A DNA stretch of 64,000 bases from Desulfonatronospira thiodismutans ASO3-1 (GTDB lineage: Bacteria > Desulfobacterota > Desulfovibrionia > Desulfovibrionales > Desulfonatronovibrionaceae), in the NCBI RefSeq assembly GCF_000174435.1, contig NZ_ACJN02000002.1:124001-188000 (forward strand). The letters are read 5' to 3'. Positions 25,548 through 32,357 of the stretch are shown one piece after another; position 1 is the stretch's first letter; each line of letters starts with the position of its first letter. The notes under the pieces were generated by a model. It did no database searches. It saw only the letters and a list, made by a program, of their open reading frames with translations, and was not told the origin of the DNA. A program made the position numbers and the translations under genes.

Positions 25548-25581
25548 AAAAGCTCCTTCCCGCGGGAAGGAGCTTTTTTTT
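25548..25581 (+). terminator. Rho-independent terminator of qmoABC
   Basis: AAAGCTCCTTCCCG/CGGGAAGGAGCTTT is a near-perfect palindrome ending in a run of nine T, 23 bases after the qmoC stop. The A/T flanks on both sides could also make it bidirectional. Confidence 0.92.
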
Positions 25582-25717
25582 TAAAAAAAATCCTCCCATA
25601 ATTTATTTGCCGCGAGATCAAATCCGCGTTATAGGTGTTTTAAATTGAAAGGAAGGAGCTAAGCTTTTCCCGCGGCTCTGCGTTGAAAAAGAAGGCCCCT
25701 TGCGGGGCAAAAGAGAC

Positions 25718-25795
25718 TGCCCACGGAACACCCGGAAAAGCACGGAATAAATTCTCATTTCTTCTTTCCGTGTCCTTCCGTGTGTTCCGTGGGCA
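25718..25795. repeat. Imperfect inverted repeat element
   Basis: Outer arms TGCCCACGGAACAC (25718-25731) and GTGTTCCGTGGGCA (25782-25795) are perfect complements. Inner CGGAAAAGCACGGAA pairs loosely with TTCCGTGTCCTTCCG. Non-coding; it fills much of the 382-base gap between qmoC and the GltD-like gene. A smaller GCCCC-TTGC-GGGGC hairpin precedes it. Confidence 0.75.
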
Positions 25796-25906
25796 AAACC
25801 TCTTGGCTTCCTTTGAAGCTGAACAGCTACATGCGGACAAACTTAATCTTTCGCAGTACTGCTGATCCATAATCCTCAATCCAAAACCCAAAACGGAAAC
25901 AGTGCC

Positions 25907-27004
25907 ATGGATTTTACATTTCTTTGTTCAGGAAAGCCTGAGCCTAACGGCCGCAAGGTGGCTATAATCGGATCCGGGCCTTCGGGATTGTCCGCAACCG
26001 GCTACCTGGCCTGTGCCGGGTATAAAGTGGAAGTGTACGACAAGCTGCCCAAACCCGGAGGGCTTATGGTCTTCGGCATACCCGGACACCGGATTCAGCC
26101 GGAAAATATAGCCCGCGGCGCAGAGAAGCTGGAAAAGGAGTTTGGAGTCGAGTTCAAGCTGCGCACCAAGATCTGCGGATCAGAACCTATGCACGAAGAA
26201 ACCGGGGATGATATGGCCTACACCTACAAGAGCCTGGGAGGCCGGGTGGAGGACAATGACGCTGTTCTTATCTGCACCGGCACATGGAAGTCCAGGCGTA
26301 TGGAAATTCCTGGTCACGAGCTGCCTGGAGTCTACTCCGGGCTGGAGTTTCTGTTTCCGGTACGGGCCGCCAGCTACGAGATCACCAACATGGATGTGCC
26401 CGAAATAAAAGGCAAAAAAGTCGTGGTCATTGGAGCAGGATTTACTGCCGTGGATGTCGTCCATGCCGCTCTTACCGAGGGAGCTTCCCAGGTAAACCTG
26501 GTTTACCGCAGAAGCCGGGAGGAGGCCCCCTGCGGCAGCATGGAATTCAACATGCTGGAGAAACAGGGCGCTGCGTGCATGGAACATGCAGCTCCCCTGG
26601 AAATTGTGGGCACCGACAGGGTCGAGGGGGTCAGGTTTGCGCCCTGCGTCATGTCTGAACCAGACGAAGCAGGAAAGTGCCGCCTGACGGTCCAGAAGGA
26701 AGACAGCTTTATCATGGATGCGGACATAGTGGTTACGGCAGTTGGTGAAATGGGAACCCCTCCCTTTGCTCACGACCTGGGCCTGGACAACGTACGCAAG
26801 GGCGAGGTCAAATGGCTGCAGATGACCAGCCTGGATTCGGTTTTTGTAGCCGGAGATGTGCTTATGGGTCCCAGCAAGATCGGCAAGGCGGTATACAGCG
26901 GGCTCAAGGCAGCCAAGTCTCTTGATGAATGGATCACCCTCAAGGACCAGGGACGCCTTGATGAATTTCAGGATGAAGTCATACGCAGGGAGGATTTGCG
27001 CTAA
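25907..27004 (+). CDS. FAD/NAD(P)-dependent oxidoreductase, GltD/NfnB-like
   Basis: A 365-residue flavoprotein resembling the small subunit of glutamate synthase. It has an FAD site IIGSGPSGLSATGYLACAG, then PKPGGLMVFGIPGHR (the family's PGG-L-x-Y/F-GIP motif), a second Rossmann site VVVIGAGFTAVDVVHAA for NAD(P)H, and a C-terminal VFVAGDVLMGPSKIGKAVYSG. The usual N-terminal [4Fe-4S] domain is missing, and the cysteines are instead on the ferredoxin encoded two bases downstream. The pair likely forms a NAD(P)H:ferredoxin-type module. Its place right after qmoABC suggests a link to sulfate-reduction electron flow, but that is inference. Confidence 0.88.
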   Translation: MDFTFLCSGKPEPNGRKVAIIGSGPSGLSATGYLACAGYKVEVYDKLPKPGGLMVFGIPGHRIQPENIARGAEKLEKEFGVEFKLRTKICGSEPMHEETGDDMAYTYKSLGGRVEDNDAVLICTGTWKSRRMEIPGHELPGVYSGLEFLFPVRAASYEITNMDVPEIKGKKVVVIGAGFTAVDVVHAALTEGASQVNLVYRRSREEAPCGSMEFNMLEKQGAACMEHAAPLEIVGTDRVEGVRFAPCVMSEPDEAGKCRLTVQKEDSFIMDADIVVTAVGEMGTPPFAHDLGLDNVRKGEVKWLQMTSLDSVFVAGDVLMGPSKIGKAVYSGLKAAKSLDEWITLKDQGRLDEFQDEVIRREDLR

Positions 27005-27006
27005 CC

Positions 27007-27504
27007 ATGCAGACACTATATCTGGACTACAGCAAGTGCATTGGATGCGGGACATGCGAGTCGGTATGCAAGTTCGTACACACCTATCCCAGGATAATCA
27101 TGACCAGGACAACCGACGGCTGGTGGGTACCCCTTTACTGCCAGCACTGTGAAAATCCTAAATGTATGAAGGCCTGTACCAAAAAAGCCATTTACCGTGA
27201 TCCCGACACCGGGGCCATCCTTTTAAACCAGGAACTCTGCGCCGAGTGCCCGACGAAAAACTGCCTCATGGCCTGCCCCTACGTGGCCATGGTCTGCACC
27301 GGTGCTCAGAAGACCCCTATAACCAAGTGCAATCTCTGCCTGGACCGCGGAGGTCTGGGACCGGCCTGCGCTCCCATGTGCCCCTGTGATGCTTTGATGC
27401 TGGTTGATCATAAGGACCTGGACAAGGTTAAGACCCCGGAAGCGCAGAAAGCCTACGAACTTGTGCGCCAGCATATAATATGCCCGGAATGCCCCACCAC
27501 TTGA
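27007..27504 (+). CDS. Four-cluster ferredoxin subunit (HycB/CooF-like)
   Basis: A 165-residue iron-sulfur protein with sixteen-cysteine layout for four [4Fe-4S] clusters: CIGCGTCESVC, then CQHCENPKCMKAC, then CAECPTKNCLMACP, then CNLCLDRGGLGPACAPMCP. This matches the polyferredoxin electron-transfer subunits of the HycB/CooF/DmsB group. It starts two bases after the GltD-like gene, so translation is coupled. There is no Tat signal, so it acts in the cytoplasm. A further CPEC at the C terminus is unusual. Confidence 0.9.
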   Translation: MQTLYLDYSKCIGCGTCESVCKFVHTYPRIIMTRTTDGWWVPLYCQHCENPKCMKACTKKAIYRDPDTGAILLNQELCAECPTKNCLMACPYVAMVCTGAQKTPITKCNLCLDRGGLGPACAPMCPCDALMLVDHKDLDKVKTPEAQKAYELVRQHIICPECPTT

Positions 27505-27584
27505 TTAAGATGCCGGCATATCGTTGCATCATCCAGCCATAGGCCAGGGGACTCTCCCCCTGGCCGGTACTTGACCTCGCCTTT

Positions 27585-27620
27585 GATTTCGCTTCCGATC
27601 CCGATACCTATTCCGACCTC
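27585..27620 (+). repeat. Period-6 degenerate tandem array (GATNCC-type)
   Basis: Six exact-length hexamers: GATTTC, GCTTCC, GATCCC, GATACC, TATTCC, GACCTC. The same unit family forms two inverted arrays at 46141-46269. Confidence 0.7.
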
Positions 27621-27658
27621 GATTAAAAAAGACAATGCCCCCGTACAACCATCCCTGG

Positions 27659-27836
27659 GTAACCATTCAGGGGCATCAACGGTGGTAGCTACTGGCACCA
27701 GGCCTTGGGGACTGTCCACGCTAAGTAATATATGTGCAGGTTCACAAAAATTAGCGTTTGTAATTTTTTAATTTTGTAGGAAAAGGTGTCGCGGGGACTG
27801 TCCCCAGGACGATTGCGGCATCCCCTGAATGGTTAC
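27659..27836. repeat. REP-like inverted element with GGGGACTGTCC motifs
   Basis: GTAACCATTCAGGGG (27659-27673) and its exact complement CCCCTGAATGGTTAC (27822-27836) flank about 150 bases. These contain GGGGACTGTCC at 27707 and the palindromic GGGGACTGTCCCC at 27793. The rest of the 451-base gap 27505-27955 has no gene. No transposase lies nearby. Confidence 0.6.
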
Positions 27837-27955
27837 ATCCCTGGTCCGCATTTTGCTTGTTAATGACTGCCCGGCAAAAATTTGCCGCCCGGATCCGGCA
27901 CGGCCAGGATATATCATACAGATACAGGTAGTTATGCAAAATACGGGGAAAATTC

Positions 27956-28627
27956 ATGCATCAAAATAATGACGCCCATATCTCTCTTTTCAGCCTGCCC
28001 GGTGCAGAGGAAAACCAGGCCGGCAAAAGTTCCTGGGCTGTGCCCTGGTCGGATCTTATGCTGGTCATGTTCATACTCTTCCTGGTTCTTTTTGTCTTTC
28101 ATACCCGGGAGACACTGGTCCGGGTGCCGGTAAACCAGGACGGTCACTGGAACCAGGCAGTGCAGAATCAAAGCAGCAGCCTGCAGCTGCAGGGCCTTTA
28201 CACCCAGGCCAGGGAAAAGCTGAGTACGCCCGGAGCTCCGGTAAGCGTCAAAATGACCGAGCAGGGCAGCGTACTCATTTCCCTGTTCGGGGAGGTTTTT
28301 TTCAGCCCCGGCAGTGCAGACCTGAACCCTGAGTCTAATAAATATCTGCAGCAGATCGCCGAGATTGTTTCCCTGGCCCAGGGACAGGTCAAGGTGGCGG
28401 GTTTTACCGACAGCAGGGAAAACAGTGTACAGGGGGACCGCAGTATCTTTGAAATCTCGGCCATGCGCGCTGCTCGTATCGGGGAAGAACTTACCCGGTC
28501 CAGGGGACTCAGGCAGGAAAACCTGGTCATCCAGGGACACGGCACTCCGCGTCCCCAGGTACCTGAAAACTCACCCGTGGGCAGCGAAATGAACCGGCGG
28601 GTGGAAATAAGAATCGTGGACTCGTAA
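27956..28627 (+). CDS. MotB/OmpA-like stator protein
   Basis: A 223-residue protein with a short cytoplasmic N terminus and one membrane helix from about 31 to 50 carrying Asp33 in WSDLMLVMFILF. This is the position of the ion-binding aspartate of MotB. A linker follows, then a C-terminal OmpA-like peptidoglycan-binding domain (FFSPGSADLNPES, GFTDSRENS, NRRVEIRI). It is followed 78 bases later by a MotA-like gene, the reverse of the usual motA-motB order. No flagellar genes are in the window. It may be a flagellar stator or a stator-like energiser of another machine. Confidence 0.85.
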   Translation: MHQNNDAHISLFSLPGAEENQAGKSSWAVPWSDLMLVMFILFLVLFVFHTRETLVRVPVNQDGHWNQAVQNQSSSLQLQGLYTQAREKLSTPGAPVSVKMTEQGSVLISLFGEVFFSPGSADLNPESNKYLQQIAEIVSLAQGQVKVAGFTDSRENSVQGDRSIFEISAMRAARIGEELTRSRGLRQENLVIQGHGTPRPQVPENSPVGSEMNRRVEIRIVDS

Positions 28628-28705
28628 GAAGTCAGAGGTCAGAAGTCAGATGCCACAGAGGCATCTCGTAAACAAGCATATATTTTTTCGACCCGGGAGT
28701 ATGTC

Positions 28706-29530
28706 ATGATAAACAAAACCATAACCGCAGGCCTGATTTGCTTTACGCTCTTTGTGTCAGCCTTTTTCCTGGCCGGAGAGGCCTCAATATATTTCAACGC
28801 CACTGCCTTTCTGGTGGTCACTTCCGGCACCCTGGGCGCTGGACTTTTAAGCTCCGGACCAGGAAGGGTGAAAAAGGCCCTGGGATTCGCATCCAGGGCT
28901 TACACCGAAGAACAGGGGCGGGAAAAAAGACTCCTGGACGCCCTTATGAGCCTGGGGCATCTGCACCGCAGGCACGGTATCATCAGCCCGGAAAGCATCA
29001 GGGAGATAAACCCTGTAGCTGCCCACGGGCTGGAGCTTATAAAGGACGGCTACAGCGAGACCGAGATCCGGGAGATCATGGGATCTGATGCCCAGGCCCA
29101 CTGCCGTTTCCGGCAGGAACTGGAAAAGGTATTTCGCAACATGGCGGCCTACGCCCCCTCATTCGGGGTGGCCGGCAGTGTAATCGGGCTGGTGGGACTG
29201 CTCATGGGTATAGAGGAAACAAGCCTTATCCTGAAAAATGTGCCGGTCACCCTGGTCTCCACCCTTTATGGCATAGTTCTGGCCAATTTTCTGCTGCTGC
29301 CCGTAGCTGAAAAAATGCGCCAGGAAAAGGAAAAGGAAATCAGGGAACGGGAAATGGTTTTATGCGCTATGATCAACATGAGCAGGGGCGCTGACTTTTT
29401 GAAGATGCAGCGCATGCTCAACGCCATGGCCTCGGAACCGGAACTGCGGGTGGAGGACAGCGGTGCCTTCAGGCGCATCAATGCCGCCATAAAAAATCAG
29501 GGCGTCAAGGCCCGGGCGGAGGGTCAGTAA
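28706..29530 (+). CDS. MotA/TolQ/ExbB-like proton channel protein
   Basis: A 274-residue membrane protein with MotA topology: two N-terminal helices (about 5-25 and 30-50), a large cytoplasmic domain (about 60-150), then two helices. These are APSFGVAGSVIGLVGLL (with the conserved Pro of the ion path) and VTLVSTLYGIVLANFLLLP. A basic C-terminal tail of about 60 residues follows. It forms the stator channel with the MotB-like protein upstream. Cytoplasmic charged residues that touch FliG in MotA cannot be assigned with confidence by eye. Confidence 0.87.
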   Translation: MINKTITAGLICFTLFVSAFFLAGEASIYFNATAFLVVTSGTLGAGLLSSGPGRVKKALGFASRAYTEEQGREKRLLDALMSLGHLHRRHGIISPESIREINPVAAHGLELIKDGYSETEIREIMGSDAQAHCRFRQELEKVFRNMAAYAPSFGVAGSVIGLVGLLMGIEETSLILKNVPVTLVSTLYGIVLANFLLLPVAEKMRQEKEKEIREREMVLCAMINMSRGADFLKMQRMLNAMASEPELRVEDSGAFRRINAAIKNQGVKARAEGQ

Positions 29531-29603
29531 CCCGGCTGTGAAGTAAAGACCCTGAAATTCATCTCTTTACTTTTGGCGTCCTGCTGATTAATATGCACTT
29601 TGT

Positions 29604-29680
29604 GCGCCTGTAGCTCAGTAGGATAGAGCAGGAGCCTTCTAAGCTCTTGGCCGGGGGTTCGAATCCTCCCAGGCGCGCCA
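29604..29680 (+). tRNA. tRNA-Arg (anticodon TCT)
   Basis: Complete cloverleaf: acceptor GCGCCTG/CAGGCGC, D stem GCTC/GAGC, anticodon loop CTTCTAA with TCT, T loop TTCGAAT, and encoded CCA end at 29678-29680. It reads AGA codons. Confidence 0.97.
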
Positions 29681-29709
29681 CTTACCCCTTCCCCCCTTCT
29701 TCAGGTCTA

Positions 29710-31632
29710 TCAATACGGTATCGGCAGAGTCACAAAGAGGTGGGTGCCTTCTTCTTCCGAGGTGGTGAAGGTAATATCTCCGCCGTGCGCCCTGGCGATG
29801 AGCAGGGCACTGTAGGTGCCAAGGCCCGTGCCGTACTGCTTGCCATGGGTGACGTAGCGGTCAAAGAACCTGTCCCTGATGTTTGCGGGAACAGCCCCCT
29901 GGTTGTGGATATCCACCAGGCATGAATCCTTGCTGCGTTTAATGACAACCTGCACGCTTTCTCCAGTGGGAGAGGCCTCCAGGGCATTGTGCAGGAGATT
30001 GGCGAACAGGGATTCCAGAAGAATCCTCTCCCCTTTTGTCTCCACGCTGTCACTTCTGGTCATGGCCGCTCCGTTGAGATAGTATTCCAGCTTTACGCCC
30101 TTGTTTTCCGCCGAGGGCAAGAGCTCTTCATGCAGTGAACAGAAAACTTCAGCCAGGTTGACCCGTTCCTCCTTGAGGGTATAAGTGCCCTGTTCTATCC
30201 TGAGCAGGGACATGGTGTTGTTGAGCATGCGCAGGAGTTTTATCCCGCTCTGGTAGATGGTGACCACGAAATTGCGCTGCTTTTCGCTCAGGTCCTCTTT
30301 GAGCAGGTGCCGGCCCAGGCCGGCGATGCCAATGAGGGGAGACTTCATATCATGGCGCACTATGCGCTCCACTTCACTGCGCATTATTTCCAGCCTCTTT
30401 TCCTGGGTGATGTCTGTCAACACCCCGTTCCAGACAACGGCTCCGTCTTCCTCCCGCACCCTGCACAGGGCCCTGTTCTTGATCCAGACCTTTTCCCCGT
30501 CAGGTCCTCCGGGCATGGAAAATATGAATTCCTGGAGTTCATCCGATTCTCCCCCCGACTCCAGGGCCTGCAGAAAAGTGGCCCGGATGTCCTCGTCCAT
30601 ACTCTGGAAAAAAAGCTCCTGATCCTCCAGCACCTTGTATGGGTCCAGGCCGAACATCCAGCGCACACCGTCGCTGATAAAGGTAAACATCTTCGTGTCC
30701 CGGTCCTGGACATAATACTGATATACAACACCCGGTATGTTGGAGGTTATTTCCCGCAGGCGTCTTTCGCTGGATTTCAGGGCCCGCTCCACCCTGGTCC
30801 GGTCGCTTACGTCCTGAATGGTCTCAATGGCTCCAAGCACCCTGCCCTGCACGTCCTGGTAAGGAGCAGCCAGAAAATATATATCCCTGGCCTCGCCCTG
30901 AATGTTCAAGGTATCCCTGGCCTCGTAGGCATCAGGGATATAAAGGCAGGAGGCAAGGTTTTTATCTCCGTAAAGGGTGCACATCTTTTCCACGTTGCCT
31001 TCCAGTACCAGGTCAGCCAGTACCTGCCTGCCCGGACCGGGGTAGAAGATCCTGGAGTCCACGGCCCGGCCCAGGGTCTTATCCCTTAAGACCCCGGTAA
31101 AAGCTTCACAGGCCTTGTTCCAGATAACCACCTTGTGCTCATGGTCGATTACAAAGGTGGCGATGGGCACAGCGTCCAGGATGGCCTCAAGCTGCTTTCT
31201 CCTGATCCTGAGCCTGGATTCGTACTCCTTGTGTCTGGTGATGTCCCTGAGGGTGGTCAGGACGGCTTCCCTGCCCCTCCAGGCGATCTTCTTCATGTAC
31301 ACTTCCACGGAAAACTGCCTGCCCTCGCCTGGAATCCTGGCAGTAGAGGAAAAAAGAAGATTCCCTCCGGCATCTATCCTGGAGCAGAGCCTTGAGAGCT
31401 TGCGCATGGGGGCATGCGGCGCAAAAAAATCCCTGCCGAAATCAAGGTCAAGAGCCCTGTTTCTATCCACGCCGAACATCCGCATGGCTCTTTCATTAAG
31501 CTCCAGGATACCGCCTTTCGAGTCATGCACAAACAGGGCCTCGTTTACTCCGTGAAATACCTGGAGCAGGTCCTGTAGGCCGGCCCGGCCTGCATCATGG
31601 CCTGAAGGATTATTATCGTCCTTTGTTGTCAT
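29710..31632 (-). CDS. Soluble multi-PAS sensor histidine kinase
   Basis: A 640-residue kinase with no membrane helix. Three PAS domains lie at roughly 25-140, 145-275 and 290-410 (LFVHDSKGGILELN; ATFVIDHEHKVVIWNKACEAFTG; MFTFISDGVRWMFG). The HisKA helix has phospho-acceptor His427 in RHDMKSPL, and the HATPase has NLLHNALEA and GTGLGTYSA. The start is 5 bases after the ydbL-like stop, so it belongs to the ydbH-ynbE-ydbL transcript. No receiver is attached. The second PAS contains a cysteine-rich stretch (CTLYGDKNLASC) which might hold a cofactor. Confidence 0.9.
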   Translation of the reverse strand: MTTKDDNNPSGHDAGRAGLQDLLQVFHGVNEALFVHDSKGGILELNERAMRMFGVDRNRALDLDFGRDFFAPHAPMRKLSRLCSRIDAGGNLLFSSTARIPGEGRQFSVEVYMKKIAWRGREAVLTTLRDITRHKEYESRLRIRRKQLEAILDAVPIATFVIDHEHKVVIWNKACEAFTGVLRDKTLGRAVDSRIFYPGPGRQVLADLVLEGNVEKMCTLYGDKNLASCLYIPDAYEARDTLNIQGEARDIYFLAAPYQDVQGRVLGAIETIQDVSDRTRVERALKSSERRLREITSNIPGVVYQYYVQDRDTKMFTFISDGVRWMFGLDPYKVLEDQELFFQSMDEDIRATFLQALESGGESDELQEFIFSMPGGPDGEKVWIKNRALCRVREEDGAVVWNGVLTDITQEKRLEIMRSEVERIVRHDMKSPLIGIAGLGRHLLKEDLSEKQRNFVVTIYQSGIKLLRMLNNTMSLLRIEQGTYTLKEERVNLAEVFCSLHEELLPSAENKGVKLEYYLNGAAMTRSDSVETKGERILLESLFANLLHNALEASPTGESVQVVIKRSKDSCLVDIHNQGAVPANIRDRFFDRYVTHGKQYGTGLGTYSALLIARAHGGDITFTTSEEEGTHLFVTLPIPY

Positions 31633-31637
31633 AGGCC

Positions 31638-32042
31638 CTAATTTTCGAAATCCTTTTTACGCACCCAGTTGCGGTTCTGGTCCTGGACATAATGGTTGTC
31701 ATCAGCCAGGCGATACATGCGGATGCGGTTCTGCAGGGCCACTTCCTGCACTGATGTATCCGTATCCGCGGCGATTATCTGGTAAAGCTCTCTGCGGTCG
31801 TAATTTTCCGAGTCCACCAGGTCCTGCACCCGGGATGGAGCGCCCTGATCGACTAAAGCAACCATGCCGTTCCAGGCCTCGCCCACCAGGCCCTGGTCCT
31901 TGGCCTGTACCAGGCTGGAATGGCGGTCCTTCATGCTCTGCACCACTTCATCCTTGCTCCTGTTCTGGGCCCAGGCAGCAGAACTTCCCAGCATAAAAGA
32001 CAGCAGACATATCAAAAGCACCGTCCAGATTTTATTTTGCAT
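31638..32042 (-). CDS. ydbL: YdbL-like periplasmic protein (DUF1318)
   Basis: A 134-residue exported protein with signal peptide MQNKIWTVLLICLLSFMLGS ending near AWA. Mature features match the YdbL family: a repeated charge pattern and terminal IRMYRLADDNHYVQDQNRNW. I chose the ATG at 32042, with GAGG 9 bases upstream, over an ATG seven codons earlier. It is the last of ydbH-ynbE-ydbL, as in E. coli, where these genes support phospholipid traffic between the membranes. YdbL is thought to modulate the YdbH-YnbE bridge. Confidence 0.85.
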   Translation of the reverse strand: MQNKIWTVLLICLLSFMLGSSAAWAQNRSKDEVVQSMKDRHSSLVQAKDQGLVGEAWNGMVALVDQGAPSRVQDLVDSENYDRRELYQIIAADTDTSVQEVALQNRIRMYRLADDNHYVQDQNRNWVRKKDFEN

Positions 32043-32072
32043 GATCTTAACCTCGTGGTTCATGTTTTGAAA

Positions 32073-32297
32073 CTATTGCAACTGCTTCAGCTCTTCTTCG
32101 GAAAAAATATCCTCCATACCGCCCTGAAAAGCTAAGGCGTCATCCAGGGCCTTCTGCACCTTGAGGTTGATGTCCACTGTGACATGAATGGGGGCTATTT
32201 CTACCTTGTGGGTAGTGTCGGCGGTCACATGGTGCCTTGTGCACGATGCCAGCAAAAAAATAAGCACTGCCAGTAAACACAGAATCTTCTTGTCCAT
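32073..32297 (-). CDS. ynbE: YnbE-like lipoprotein
   Basis: A 74-residue lipoprotein with lipobox LLASC, Cys19 being the lipidated residue. The mature part has VEIAPIHVTVDINLKVQKALDD, matching YnbE. In E. coli YnbE sits in the outer membrane and joins the C terminus of YdbH by beta-strand stacking, completing the bridge. The C-terminal half here is longer (ending EEELKQLQ). It lies between the ydbH- and ydbL-like genes, 60 bases after the former. Confidence 0.85.
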   Translation of the reverse strand: MDKKILCLLAVLIFLLASCTRHHVTADTTHKVEIAPIHVTVDINLKVQKALDDALAFQGGMEDIFSEEELKQLQ

Positions 32298-32357
32298 GAT
32301 TCTCTCCGCTTCTTTGGTAACAGTTCAATGTACTGATAAACGGGTCAAAGGTCGGGG

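Noticed and set aside
27956-29530. Zorya defence system suggested by the MotA/MotB-like pair
   Set aside because: No ZorC/D/E-type genes are adjacent and the MotB-like protein has a normal OmpA domain.
29604-29680. Integration site of a mobile island at tRNA-Arg
   Set aside because: No integrase and no repeated tRNA 3' end were found within the window.
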